The notes beneath the pieces were generated by a model that worked only from the letters and a program-made list of their open reading frames with translations, was not told the origin of the DNA and made no database searches. 64,000 bases of DNA. Origin: CAZAMB01 sp964486335. GTDB taxonomy: Bacteria > Planctomycetota > Phycisphaerae > UBA1845. The DNA lies in assembly GCA_964486335.1 (NCBI GenBank), contig CAZAMB010000016.1:42446-106445 (forward strand). The letters are read 5' to 3'. A program made the position numbers and the translations under genes. The stretch's first letter is position 1. Each line of letters opens with the position of its first letter. This document shows, piece by piece, positions 1 to 9,293 of this stretch.

Positions 1-1211
1 AACGCCTTTGTGCTCGCGACGCCGATTTCCGGTCCCACGTGCAGATAGACGCCGGCGTCGGTTTCCCTCGCAATCGTGGAACCGACGACGTTGACCACGC
101 CGAGCGTGAGAGCACCGCGGTTTTTGGCCTCCGTCAATGCGGCCAATGTGTCGGCAGTTTCGCCGCTTTGCGACACCGCGATGACCACCGTTCCGTCGTC
201 GATCACCGGGTTTCGATATCGAAACTCACTGGCATATTCGGTTTCGGTCGGGATGCGGATCAGTTCTTCAAAAAGGTACTCACCGACCAATGCCGCGTGC
301 CAGGCCGTGCCGCACCCTGTCAAAATGATTCGCTTCGCGCGGGTGAGTTCTCGCGTGCAGTCCCGCAACCCGCCCAGATGAACGGTCCCTTCGCGAAGTT
401 CGATTCGCCCGCGCAGGCAGTTTTCAATGGCTGCAGGCTGCTCAACGATTTCCTTGAGCATGAAATGCTCGAAGCCGGACAGTTCGATCTGTTCAAGGGA
501 CCACTCGATTTCCTCGACATCGCGTTGGACGGGAACGGCGTCGAGCGTGGTGATGCGCACGTGCTCGGGGGTCACGCGGACGATCTCGCCGTCCTTGAGA
601 TAAACTACTTGACTGGTGTGCGAGAGGACGGCCGCCGGATCGGAAGCCAGGAAATGCTCGCCTTTTCCCACGCCGATAAGGAGCGGGCTGCCGCGCCGCG
701 CACCGACGACGACATTTGGCTCACTCAGTGAAACCACCGCGATACCGTATGTTCCTGAAACCTCGCGAAGCGCCTTTCGCACCGCAAGCTCCAGATCGCC
801 GTCATAAAAGAGACCGATCAGATGCGCCAAGGCTTCGGTATCGGTGTCGCTCTTGAACTTGATTCCCTGGCGTTCGAGGTAGGTCCGCAAGGCTCGGTCG
901 TTCTCGATGATTCCGTTGTGAATGATGGCGATCCGACCGGAAGCGTCGACATGGGGGTGCGCATTGGCATCGTTGGGCGCGCCATGCGTGGCCCATCGGG
1001 TGTGGCCGATGCCGGTGGTTGGCGTGGAGCCATAATCAATGACTTGTTCGAGGCAAGAAAGCCGTCCCGCGGACTTTTTCACTGACAATTGGACAGGCTC
1101 GACCAAAGCCACCCCAGCTGAGTCGTAGCCGCGGTATTCGAGGCGGCGAAGACCCTCAATGAGGATCGGAAGGGCCGGTCGCCCGCCAACGTAACCGATG
1201 ATTCCGCACAT
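1..1211 (-). CDS. glmS: Glutamine--fructose-6-phosphate aminotransferase, N-terminal two thirds (cut by window edge)
   Basis: GlmS makes glucosamine-6-phosphate from fructose-6-phosphate and glutamine, the entry step to peptidoglycan and LPS amino sugars in the cytoplasm. Reading leftward from 1211 the protein begins MCGIIGYVGG, so Cys2 becomes the N-terminal nucleophile of the class II glutamine amidotransferase domain. RGYDSAG, RWATHG and HNGIIEN motifs follow. The first SIS domain is visible later, with GCGTAWHAALVGEY, SQSGETADT and GPEIGVASTKA. The frame stays open to base 1, giving about 403 codons of the usual ~610; the second SIS domain lies outside the window. GGGAG about 7 nt upstream supports the ATG at 1211. 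It is transcribed divergently from hutH. Confidence 0.96.
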   Translation of the reverse strand, partial: MCGIIGYVGGRPALPILIEGLRRLEYRGYDSAGVALVEPVQLSVKKSAGRLSCLEQVIDYGSTPTTGIGHTRWATHGAPNDANAHPHVDASGRIAIIHNGIIENDRALRTYLERQGIKFKSDTDTEALAHLIGLFYDGDLELAVRKALREVSGTYGIAVVSLSEPNVVVGARRGSPLLIGVGKGEHFLASDPAAVLSHTSQVVYLKDGEIVRVTPEHVRITTLDAVPVQRDVEEIEWSLEQIELSGFEHFMLKEIVEQPAAIENCLRGRIELREGTVHLGGLRDCTRELTRAKRIILTGCGTAWHAALVGEYLFEELIRIPTETEYASEFRYRNPVIDDGTVVIAVSQSGETADTLAALTEAKNRGALTLGVVNVVGSTIARETDAGVYLHVGPEIGVASTKA

Positions 1212-1480
1212 AATTTGCTCCCCGAACCGTGCTGCCGCGTCGATCAAACCCTTTCCCATATTATCGGCATGATTCGGTCCGCGGGCAAACCGCACCGGCG
1301 GCCTTGGATCGGCGATGTCGCCCGCAACGGTCGGATTTCAAGCAATCATCAGTTGACCCCCAAAGGATCGCCATTTCTAATCCGTTGGTCTTCAGCTACG
1401 CGCCTGTATCGGTTGAGATGTAGGCGTTGACCGGATTGAACTCCAGGAACCATTCGACTGATTCCAGGGCTATTCTTGCC

Positions 1481-3040
1481 ATGAGTCACCAGCATCGAAT
1501 TGAGTTGAACGGAAGCGACCTGACCCCCGCGTTGGTGGCGAAGGTTCTGAGGTCGGCGCTTCACGTTCGAATCTCGCGGCAGGTGATTCAGCGAATCCGG
1601 GCCGGTCGAAGGCACGTCGAAGCGATTCTCGAAGGGCAGCAACCGGTTTATGGAATTAACACCGGATTCGGTTCGCTATGCGATCGCAACATTCCGGCGG
1701 ATCAGCTCGAGCGACTTCAAGAGAACCTCATTCTCTCCCATGCCGTTGGTGTTGGCGAGCCGACCCCGGACGAGGTCGTTCGCCTGATGCTGCTGTTCAA
1801 GGCTCAGGCGCTGTCGCGAGGTCGAAGCGGCGTGCGTCCGCGAATCGTCGAAACCCTCGTTCACCTTCTCAACAATGACATGCTTCCGGTCGTTCCCCAA
1901 AAAGGATCACTGGGTGCAAGCGGAGATCTTGCGCCACTGGCCCACCTCTCCCTTGTGCTGCTTGGGCGGGGGGCGGTTCGATGTCGCGGCGAACGGCTGA
2001 GCGGAGCCGCAGCGCTGAAACGATGCAAACTTAAGCCAGTACGGCTGGCTGCCAAGGAGGGTCTCGCGCTCATCAACGGAACGCAGTTCATGAGCGCCTA
2101 CGGAGCCGCCCTGTGCGCACGCGCGCATCGCGCATGCGCGAATGCCGACGTTCTCGCGGCCATGGCCGTCGAAGCCGTTCGCGGGCAAATCGAACCGTTT
2201 GATGAGCGCATCCACGCAATGCGTCCACATCCGGGCCCGATTGCGGTTGCTCATGTCATTCGCAATTTGCTCGCCCGCCGTCCGAAAAGCCCGACCCGTC
2301 CATACAATCCGCGCGTGCAGGACCCTTATTCGCTGCGGTGCGTCCCGCAGGTCCACGGCGCGACGCGGGATGTCTTGGAGCACGCCGAAGAAGTCATTTA
2401 TCGAGATGTCAACGGCGTGACGGACAATCCCGTGATTACCGCCGACGGCGAAGTGCTCAGCGGCGGCAACTTTCACGGACAGCCGCTCGCGCTCGCTCTA
2501 GATTATCTTGCTTGCGCGGTTGCCGAATTGGCGAGCATCTCCGAACGGCGCCAATACCTGTTGCTCCACAACCGCGATTACGGACTGCCGCCGGTTCTGG
2601 TTCAGGAGGGCGGACTGAACAGCGGCTTCTTGATCACGCAGTACACATCGGCGTCGCTTGTGGCTGAAAACAAAGTGCTTTGCCACCCGGCTTCGATCGA
2701 TTCCATTCCGACGTCGGGCGGACAGGAAGACCACGTCAGCATGGGTGGGACGGCGGCGGTAAAGGCCTGGACCATTATGGACAACGTCGAAACGGTACTG
2801 GCGATTGAACTGTTGACCGTCGCTCAGGCACTCGATTTCACGCCGGCCGACGAGATTGCCCCGGCTATCGCAAGCCTTCATCAGCTTGTTCGCAACCACA
2901 TCTCCCATCTTGCCCAGGACCGCGAGTTTGAATCTGATCTCCAGGCTTCCTTGGCCTTCATCCGGTCTCAAGTTTTATTGGACCATGCGGTTATTACCGC
3001 GAAGCCTCAGCGAAGCCGTTCCAAGCGCGCCGGAAAGTGA
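1481..3040 (+). CDS. hutH: Histidine ammonia-lyase
   Basis: HutH deaminates histidine to urocanate, the first step of histidine catabolism. The 519-residue protein has the family length. It carries the ASG triad (residues 146-148, context KGSLGASGDLAPL) that cyclises to the MIO electrophile. Other family blocks are YGINTGFGSL near the N-terminus, INGTQ, DNP in a NGVTDNPV context, SGGNFHGQP and the TSGGQEDHVSM block. The ATG at 1481 is preferred to an in-frame TTG at 1427, which would add 18 residues with no family resemblance. No hutU, hutI or hutG lies nearby, so the rest of the pathway is elsewhere or missing. An aromatic-amino-acid ammonia lyase/mutase of the same fold is the main alternative. 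Confidence 0.93.
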   Translation: MSHQHRIELNGSDLTPALVAKVLRSALHVRISRQVIQRIRAGRRHVEAILEGQQPVYGINTGFGSLCDRNIPADQLERLQENLILSHAVGVGEPTPDEVVRLMLLFKAQALSRGRSGVRPRIVETLVHLLNNDMLPVVPQKGSLGASGDLAPLAHLSLVLLGRGAVRCRGERLSGAAALKRCKLKPVRLAAKEGLALINGTQFMSAYGAALCARAHRACANADVLAAMAVEAVRGQIEPFDERIHAMRPHPGPIAVAHVIRNLLARRPKSPTRPYNPRVQDPYSLRCVPQVHGATRDVLEHAEEVIYRDVNGVTDNPVITADGEVLSGGNFHGQPLALALDYLACAVAELASISERRQYLLLHNRDYGLPPVLVQEGGLNSGFLITQYTSASLVAENKVLCHPASIDSIPTSGGQEDHVSMGGTAAVKAWTIMDNVETVLAIELLTVAQALDFTPADEIAPAIASLHQLVRNHISHLAQDREFESDLQASLAFIRSQVLLDHAVITAKPQRSRSKRAGK

Positions 3041-3247
3041 TCCCACATCCCAACGAACGGTTGTCGTTTGCGTTCCCGTCCAATAAAATGAACTCGGTTG
3101 TACGGGCCCTTGCATGGTACGACGCCGCCGGTTCGGAGTGTTGACTTCGGCCGGCGCGGCGCCAACAAATCCAGTGGGGGAAAGTGACACGTCGGCGTTG
3201 GCGAATCCGCGAGATTCGTCGGCGCGCCGCCCGCGGAGGTGGAAACG

Positions 3248-4030
3248 TTGGGAACTCGCGCAATTCATTGCTTCTTGGTGTCCTTCGTCTGTGCGCTCAG
3301 TTGCGCGACGCTCGGCACAGGATGCGGCAGCGGCGTCGATCAGCCGTCCGTCAACACGCTGATTCCCGCCGATTGCAGCGATGCGACCGGAGCAAAAATC
3401 GTCGCTGCTGACGTGGTGTATCTCGACTGGTCCGGCGGCCGAACGCGGATCTACCCCGACAATGACATGCCTGGGCTCAACCTTGCACTGTTTGAGACGC
3501 CCGACGGTGGATCGCTGGCCGATCGCGCCGACGAGTTCAAGAACGCCGTCCGTGACGAAGTCTCCAAAATTCTCTGCGACATGCCCACCGACGGAATTCA
3601 TCTGACCAGCGCTCGCGTGGGTCTGCCCAAGGATCACACGCGCGTCTGCTTCGCGCAGGTTGAGTCGCCGATCGGCGGCGGACAGATCGGCGAGGGCGAG
3701 TACGATCCCTGCAACCAATTCAACGACAACGACGCGATCATTTTCGGCGAGGCGCTGGTCAACCTCGGTGGACCGTTTGCGTTCGAGGAGTGGGTCAGCA
3801 TTTTTTCGAACGTCACCGCCCACGAAATCGGGCACATGCTCGGCTATCCACATGTGCCCCGTGTGATCTACTCGCCCTCGCAGCGGCCGGCCTTTGTCGA
3901 GTTGATGATGGCCACGCACACGGTTGATGAGATGATCGCCGCTCAGCGGTATCTCTCCGACGTTGAGAATTGTCCTTCCGCAGTGGCCAAATCGAACGAC
4001 CTCGCGGTTTATTCCTGCGGCCACGAATAA
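3248..4030 (+). CDS. Putative lipoprotein zinc protease with metzincin-type motif
   Basis: The start is taken at TTG 3248, which has a strong GGAGGT 7 nt upstream; an in-frame GTG at 3239 would overlap that site. The 260-residue product begins with a hydrophobic export segment that ends in a lipobox-like LGTGC, so it is probably a lipoprotein. Residues 192-202 read HEIGHMLGYPH, a full HExxHxxGxxH zinc site as in metzincins, and LMMATH about 25 residues later could be the Met-turn. No other domain was recognised and the substrate is unknown. The gene stands alone between hutH and a DNA methyltransferase. The motif is clear; the family placement is inference from it. Confidence 0.72.
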   Translation: MGTRAIHCFLVSFVCALSCATLGTGCGSGVDQPSVNTLIPADCSDATGAKIVAADVVYLDWSGGRTRIYPDNDMPGLNLALFETPDGGSLADRADEFKNAVRDEVSKILCDMPTDGIHLTSARVGLPKDHTRVCFAQVESPIGGGQIGEGEYDPCNQFNDNDAIIFGEALVNLGGPFAFEEWVSIFSNVTAHEIGHMLGYPHVPRVIYSPSQRPAFVELMMATHTVDEMIAAQRYLSDVENCPSAVAKSNDLAVYSCGHE

Positions 4031-4208
4031 TCTCAACAACATTTCACAAGGCTTGCGGCCTGCTTCCGAAGTTCGGATGTAAGGCTACGGCGATCATCGG
4101 CTTGTCGGGACTCGCGCCGCGAGGCATACTTTCATTGGTTTTCGACCATGATTGGGCGTGTTGTCGTGATGCGAAATGGTCACGAACATCGCGAAGGGAG
4201 TCGCCTCG

Positions 4209-5135
4209 ATGAAACCAATGATCGATCTTGTTCACGCCGGTGATTGCATCAAGGGCATGGAGTCGATGCCCGAAGGGTCAGTCGATCTAGCCTTCGCCGA
4301 TCCACCCTTCAACATCGGCTACAAGTACGATGTCTACGACGATCGTCGGCAGGCAGAGGACTATCTCGAATGGTCACGCCGGTGGATCAGCGGCGTTGTC
4401 CGCGTGCTCAAACCCGATGGAACCTTTTGGCTGGCGATCGGCGACGAGTTCGCGGCCGAGCTGAAGGTTCTCTGCACGCGCGAACTGGGCTTGCACTGTC
4501 GCAACTGGGTAATCTGGTTCTACACCTTCGGCGTGCATTGCAAGCACAAGTTCACGCGAAGCCACGCCCACCTGTTTTACTTCGTGAAGGATCCGAAGGC
4601 GTTCACTTTCAATTCGCTCGACGTTCGCGTGCCTTCGGCGAGGGAACTGGTCTACGGCGACAAGCGAGCCGACCCCGACGGCCGCGTTCCGGACGATACA
4701 TGGATGATGTCGCCCGTGCTGCCGCCGGAGGTTCCCACGCGTGACGGATTTGTCCTTCGGCCTCAGGATATTCCCGAGCGCTTTCCGCCGGAAAGCGACA
4801 CCTGGTTTTTTTCCCGTGTCGCGGGGACGTTCAACGAACGGCAGGGTTTTCACGGCTGCCAGATGCCGGAGCAGCTTCTGGGTCGTATCATTCGCGGTTG
4901 CTCGAACAAGGGCGATCTCGTGCTTGACCCGTTCGCGGGTAGCGGCACGACGCTCGCGGTATTGAAGAAACTCAATCGCCGGTTCCTCGGGTTTGAATTG
5001 TCGAAGGATTACGTAGGTAAAATCAAGAAACGGCTGGCCGACATTCAACCCGGTGATCCGCTTACGGGTCCGGAAAACCCGGTTGAAAGCGCACCCACCA
5101 CGAAGAAGGGCCGACGACTAAAACGGGTCGTCTAG
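4209..5135 (+). CDS. Site-specific DNA methyltransferase, beta class (probable N6-adenine), orphan
   Basis: The 308-residue protein has the catalytic DPPF (motif IV, about residue 30) near the N-terminus and the SAM-binding DPFAGSGTT (motif I) near the C-terminus, with a ~200-residue variable region between. This order defines beta-class amino-methyltransferases such as CcrM and M.HinfI. DPPF favours N6-adenine methylation over N4-cytosine. GGGAG 8 nt before ATG 4209 supports this start over an in-frame codon at 4176. No restriction endonuclease, specificity subunit or Vsr gene is adjacent, so it looks like an orphan enzyme with a regulatory or protective role. The recognition sequence cannot be read from the protein. 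Confidence 0.88.
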   Translation: MKPMIDLVHAGDCIKGMESMPEGSVDLAFADPPFNIGYKYDVYDDRRQAEDYLEWSRRWISGVVRVLKPDGTFWLAIGDEFAAELKVLCTRELGLHCRNWVIWFYTFGVHCKHKFTRSHAHLFYFVKDPKAFTFNSLDVRVPSARELVYGDKRADPDGRVPDDTWMMSPVLPPEVPTRDGFVLRPQDIPERFPPESDTWFFSRVAGTFNERQGFHGCQMPEQLLGRIIRGCSNKGDLVLDPFAGSGTTLAVLKKLNRRFLGFELSKDYVGKIKKRLADIQPGDPLTGPENPVESAPTTKKGRRLKRVV

Positions 5136-5491
5136 CGTGAAATCTACATGTCTCAGGCGTGCCCAAGATTTGAGAGTGCGTTGCGCTTAAAGACGCTGTT
5201 AACGGGCAAACCAGGCCGCCCGGCTGGATTCCGGCGTGTTCTCTCGTTTGACACGGTCCCACCCAGCCTTGCAATCGCCAGCATCGACAATTAAGTGCTG
5301 AGTTCACTCGCGCATTCGCAAGCGACAGGCTTTTTTGGGTCTGACTGCGTGGTTTACCGAATCGGCCGTGACGGCCGGCATGTCCAAGGCAATCGGCGGC
5401 GGAAAAACTGATGACTCCGCGCCTCGCGGGAAAAGTGTTCGTCCGGGGGATAAGTGCGCTGTTCCAAGCGTCGAATGTTGGAACTGCCCAA
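5136..5491. other. Intergenic region without a recognisable gene
   Basis: These 356 bp lie between the methyltransferase stop and the 3' end of tRNA-Val. Reading frames crossing it lack family motifs. A weak hairpin followed by six T on the + strand near 5310-5335 might end the methyltransferase transcript, but its stem is only about 4 bp. Confidence 0.5.
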
Positions 5492-5565
5492 TGGGCGATG
5501 CAGGACTCGAACCTGCAACCTCCTGCGTGTAAGGCAGGCGCTCTGACCAATTGAGCTAATCGCCC
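5492..5565 (-). tRNA. tRNA-Val (anticodon TAC)
   Basis: The reverse strand folds as a 74-nt cloverleaf. The 7-bp acceptor stem is GGGCGAT with ATCGCCC, with discriminator A. The anticodon stem CCTGC/GCAGG carries loop CTTACAC, giving anticodon TAC, which reads GTA and other Val codons. The T arm has GGTTCGAGTCC. The 3' CCA is not encoded. The GGGCGATTAGCTCA start is typical of bacterial tRNA-Val. Confidence 0.97.
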
Positions 5566-5578
5566 TGCGATCTTGGGC

Positions 5579-5607
5579 ATTGGACCGCACGAACCGGCCA
5601 GCGTCAA
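5579..5607 (-). promoter_or_regulatory. Putative sigma70-type promoter of tRNA-Val
   Basis: On the minus strand TTGACG (5602-5607) and TCCAAT (5579-5584) are separated by exactly 17 bp. Transcription would start a few bases before the tRNA 5' end at 5565. The -35 is 5/6 and the -10 is 4/6 of consensus, so this is plausible but modest. Confidence 0.45.
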
Positions 5608-5768
5608 CGAGGCCCGTAGGTGGTATGCTGCCGATGCGGTGCGGGCGGCGGCGGAATCACCATTCCTGCATCGTGTTTTGACGTCGGCGTTTTGCGCCGC
5701 CGTGAGCGGCACGGGCGGATCGCGGCGCGCCGGCTGTCGGGACAAGCCGTCGTTCGAAGGAGTAAATA

Positions 5769-7514
5769 GTGTCTGCAGATGGCATGGATCGTCGATTGAG
5801 CCTTCGCGCGCTTGGCGGCGTTGTGTTATTTGCGCTGGCAATCCGCGTGATTTGCCTGATCCAAACGACCAACGTGCCGACCGCTCGACACCTTGTCGGC
5901 GACGCAGCCGGCTACGTCGATTGGGCACGGAAGATTGCGGGCGGTGATTGGCTGGGGAGTGCGTCGTTTTATCAGGCCCCTTTGTATCCGTACGTTCTTG
6001 GTGTGCTGTTTTGGTTTGCGGGCGATTCAACATCGTTGATTCGCGTCGTGCAAGCTGTATGGGGTGCGGCGGCGTGCGGCCTTCTGGCCTGGTTTGTTGC
6101 CCGGACGTTTGGTCGGCGCGAAGGGTTGCTGGCTGGAATGCTGCTAGCGTGCTTCGGTCCGGCCGTGTTTTACGACGGAATCGTTCAGAAAGCTTCGCTG
6201 AGCAATGTGCTCATCTGCGCGTTGCTGGCCGCGATCGCGTGCGCACGGAGCGCAGGACTGGCGACCTTGGTCGTGCTTGGTGTCGTCAGTTCGCTACTTT
6301 CGCTCACGAGAGAAAATGCCGCTGTGTGGCAAATGCTTCTGGCCGCGTGGGTGCTTACGACTTCGGCGCGGTCCGAGTCAACGCAAACAGCGATGCCGGG
6401 GCCTTCTCTCCGCTGCCGCGCCGGACGAACGGCGGCCTACTTGCTAGGCGCGGCTGTGGTGCTGATTCCGGTCGGTGTGCGAAACGCCCATGTCGGCGGC
6501 GAGTTTTCACTCACGACCTTTCAGGCCGGCTCAAACTTTTACATCGGCAATCATCGGGGCGCCGACGGACGATACGTGCCGCTCGTTCGGGGCCACGAGA
6601 CGCCCGCCTTCGAGCGACGCGATGCCATCGAGCTGGCACAGCACGAAGCGGGCCGTGATCTGTCGCCGCGCGAAGTGTCGCGGTTCTGGATGAGCAAGGC
6701 GTGGAAGGAGATTCGTGGTGATCTCGGATCGTGGTTGGGACTGCTGAGCCAAAAGCTCCTTTTGACGTGGAATCGCTACGAAATCGCCGACGTGGAGAGT
6801 CTCGTCTTGTATCGCCAATCGTCGTGGTTGCTCGACACGATTTGTCGGGTGTCGCACTTCGGGGTGATCGCGCCGCTTGCCGTCGTCGGGGTTTGGGCCA
6901 CCCGGCGCCGATGGCGCGAGTTGTGGCTGCTGCACGGCATGATTGTTTCGATGACGGCGGCGGTCGCGGCGTTCTACGTCCTTGGACGATATCGATTTCC
7001 GCTGGTTCCGCTGCTCGTTTGCTTCGCTGCTGCCGGGTGCGTGAGCCTGTGGGACGCCTGGCGCGAGCGACGGCGGAATTGGGTGACGGGCGTGATCTTT
7101 GCCGGACTGGCGGCCGTCGTGGTCAACCGCCCGATACAGGACGAAGCGCGGCTGGACGCGCTGGCGGTGATGAACGCCGGCGCCGCCCTTGCTCAGGCCG
7201 GAGACCTCGATGCGGCGACCGATTGTTTTGCGCGGGCGGTGGCTGCGCATCCAGGCTCCGCAGAGGCTCATTACAATCTCGCGCAAGCGCTGGCGCTGCG
7301 TGGCGAGTTCGTGCGGGCCGTGGGGCACTACGAGTCAGCCAGATTGCTGAATCCCGATCTTGACGAATTGGATTTCAACTTCGGTGTTTCGCTGGAAAGG
7401 GTCGGTCGAAATGGCGATGCTCTGAGCGCATTTCGCCGGGCGCTCCAGCGGAATCCGAACGACGACGAGGCTCGTTCCGCTGTCCGCAGGTTGTCCGTGA
7501 CCGAGTCGCCGTGA
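5769..7514 (+). CDS. Polytopic membrane glycosyltransferase-like (GT-C/ArnT type) protein with C-terminal TPR repeats
   Basis: The 581-residue product starts at GTG 5769, 6 nt after GAAGGAG. It has an N-terminal membrane helix, a first loop containing DAAGYVDWARKI and YQAPLYPYVLGVLF, then about ten hydrophobic segments. This resembles GT39/ArnT-family lipid-linked sugar transferases, whose catalytic Asp sits in the first periplasmic loop (D/E-x-x-x-Y). From about residue 460, after the last helix, at least three TPR-like helical repeats are visible, with motifs such as AHYNLAQALALRGEFVRAVGHYESA. It probably transfers a sugar or other polyprenyl-linked group at the cell envelope, with the TPR part binding a partner. 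Donor and acceptor are unknown. Confidence 0.7.
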   Translation: MSADGMDRRLSLRALGGVVLFALAIRVICLIQTTNVPTARHLVGDAAGYVDWARKIAGGDWLGSASFYQAPLYPYVLGVLFWFAGDSTSLIRVVQAVWGAAACGLLAWFVARTFGRREGLLAGMLLACFGPAVFYDGIVQKASLSNVLICALLAAIACARSAGLATLVVLGVVSSLLSLTRENAAVWQMLLAAWVLTTSARSESTQTAMPGPSLRCRAGRTAAYLLGAAVVLIPVGVRNAHVGGEFSLTTFQAGSNFYIGNHRGADGRYVPLVRGHETPAFERRDAIELAQHEAGRDLSPREVSRFWMSKAWKEIRGDLGSWLGLLSQKLLLTWNRYEIADVESLVLYRQSSWLLDTICRVSHFGVIAPLAVVGVWATRRRWRELWLLHGMIVSMTAAVAAFYVLGRYRFPLVPLLVCFAAAGCVSLWDAWRERRRNWVTGVIFAGLAAVVVNRPIQDEARLDALAVMNAGAALAQAGDLDAATDCFARAVAAHPGSAEAHYNLAQALALRGEFVRAVGHYESARLLNPDLDELDFNFGVSLERVGRNGDALSAFRRALQRNPNDDEARSAVRRLSVTESP

Positions 7515-7872
7515 TGGCGAGTATGCGGTTCGAGGCACCGCGCGAGTTGAAGATCGCGGGTTGTTGCGAATAGGCAATGGCCGCGAGCTGCAATGGGCAC
7601 TTGGCGATACTTCAGAATATTGCCGCGACGGACGCGGAAATCGTCGCCTTCGCGGACTACCTGACACCGTAGCGGTGTCGAGACTCAAAAACAGATTCCG
7701 ATAATCGTTGTCGTTGTCGGCTCGACGTTGAGTGTTGAGTCGATGCCGGCAAATCGGCGGGGTTTCATAATCGCGCGATAGTTGCCGTTGGTCACAAACG
7801 TGTGCAATAATCGAGAATTTCCTTGGGATCTTTGATCGGCGGCCGCGCGAACGAGTCCCTAGTTGAGTCGTT
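7515..7872. other. Intergenic region between convergent genes
   Basis: These 358 bp separate the membrane glycosyltransferase (+) from the protein kinase (-). No tRNA, conserved ORF or repeat was recognised. Base composition shifts visibly toward A+T from about 7680 into the kinase gene. Confidence 0.5.
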
Positions 7873-9210
7873 TCAGAATGGGACCGGTAGATGCGTCACA
7901 CGTAGCGTTGCGTAGCTATCCGAGATTGACATGACTCGTATCTCGAAGTCTCGATATCGATAAGAATCGCCGGGGTCCGCGGAAAACCACTCGGTTGGTT
8001 CTCCCGTCGCGCCGATCGATATCTTTGCGGTGTAACGGTTTTCCTCTTCAAGAAAAAATGTAGCCAGCAGTGTCAGGAAGAGATCGTCACCGAAGAGGGA
8101 TTGCGTTTCTCCTCTTTGCAAACTCGTTGTCTCATTAGTCAATTGGTTTCTTGTCGTTGACGAGGGAGTGATGGCTAGGCCGGGCGCAAAGTGACCGATC
8201 CCCGCGAGACGTGGCGAGTAAAGATCAACCCGCCCTGATGATCCAGGGCATTGTTGAAGTGCGTTTACCAGTTGCTTCACCGTAGCCAATAGTTCTGAGG
8301 CATTTGCCAAACAATCTTTTTCTTCGGCTACCAGGCACTTAGAAAGAACGATTTCGTTCACGAGCCTCATTCGTTCGTCATTTGGAAATCGTTTCTCGAG
8401 ATTAAATCTGTCGTCGGCATAATAATGCAGTTGGAGGTGCGGATCTCCTGATACCAATGTCCACAACAGTTTTCCCAAGGCAAAGACGTCAAAGGTTGGA
8501 CGGACTTCGTCGGGCCTGTCCCGGTCAACCAACCACGTCGGCATCCAACTGGTTGTGCCGACACGCTCATGAGTTGACGTGACTCGCGAGTCGCGGTGCT
8601 GGCTTGGGAACAGCAAACCGAAATCACCAAGGACAAGTTGTCCGTCATCGCTCAGAAAGATGTTTGCCGGTTTAATGTCGCGATGTATTGCAGCTTTCTC
8701 GTGAAGTAGACGCACGCCATCAATTAATAGCAGAAGAGTGCGAGCCGTGGAAAGAGGGTCACCCTTGAACGCCTTGATTCTTGATTCGAGAGTTCCCTTG
8801 CGGAAGTATTCAAAAACAATCCAGTTGTGCTCTGGGGCCACATCAAGGACCTTAATCAAATTGGGATGATGCTCGAGTGACTTCAGTAAATCGATTTCGA
8901 TCGTTAGTCGCTTCCGGGCCTTTTCGATTCCCGACTCTTTGTGACCCGTCGGGTGTAGGACCTTTAGCGCTCCCATCTGCGCCCAAGTGCCCATTGAATA
9001 CTGTTGAAATGCTTCAAGGAACCAGAAGGACTTTTCGACTCTCTCTATCGCCCCATCGTTCTCCTTGAAGCGTGAAATGGCCTTGACGGACTCTGAAAAA
9101 GCGTGGGCCCAGTTCATTGCCTGTTCAGCATTAGCTGCCAAGTAAACGGTACCCTGGCCACCTTTGCCAAGCTCTTTCAACGTCAACCATTTGCCGAATT
9201 CTTTGAACAT
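7873..9210 (-). CDS. Serine/threonine protein kinase with an insertion in the N-lobe
   Basis: The 445-residue protein has a Hanks-type kinase core. The glycine loop GKGGQG is at residues 15-20, the ATP-binding Lys is K83 in ALKVL, the catalytic loop HRDIKPANI starts at 176, and DFG is at 196-198. About 55 residues, rich in Phe and Trp, sit between the glycine loop and K83, where kinases normally have 15-20. The region beyond ~330 has no recognised domain and no obvious transmembrane helix, so the protein is probably cytosolic, unlike many planctomycete PknB-like receptors. The gene is noticeably more A+T-rich than its neighbours, which suggests acquisition by transfer. It lies just downstream of proS on the same strand with an 83-bp gap. 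Confidence 0.86.
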   Translation of the reverse strand: MFKEFGKWLTLKELGKGGQGTVYLAANAEQAMNWAHAFSESVKAISRFKENDGAIERVEKSFWFLEAFQQYSMGTWAQMGALKVLHPTGHKESGIEKARKRLTIEIDLLKSLEHHPNLIKVLDVAPEHNWIVFEYFRKGTLESRIKAFKGDPLSTARTLLLLIDGVRLLHEKAAIHRDIKPANIFLSDDGQLVLGDFGLLFPSQHRDSRVTSTHERVGTTSWMPTWLVDRDRPDEVRPTFDVFALGKLLWTLVSGDPHLQLHYYADDRFNLEKRFPNDERMRLVNEIVLSKCLVAEEKDCLANASELLATVKQLVNALQQCPGSSGRVDLYSPRLAGIGHFAPGLAITPSSTTRNQLTNETTSLQRGETQSLFGDDLFLTLLATFFLEEENRYTAKISIGATGEPTEWFSADPGDSYRYRDFEIRVMSISDSYATLRVTHLPVPF

Positions 9211-9293
9211 CTGTGCACCAATTGCGGATCGTACCGGGCAGATTTGACAACGCCAGCTTCGTTTTCGAACTCAGAAGATCGCTGAAAAGCAGG

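Noticed and set aside
5062..6033. Minus-strand ORF of 323 codons over tRNA-Val and the start of the membrane glycosyltransferase
   Set aside because: It reads through the tRNA and has no motif.
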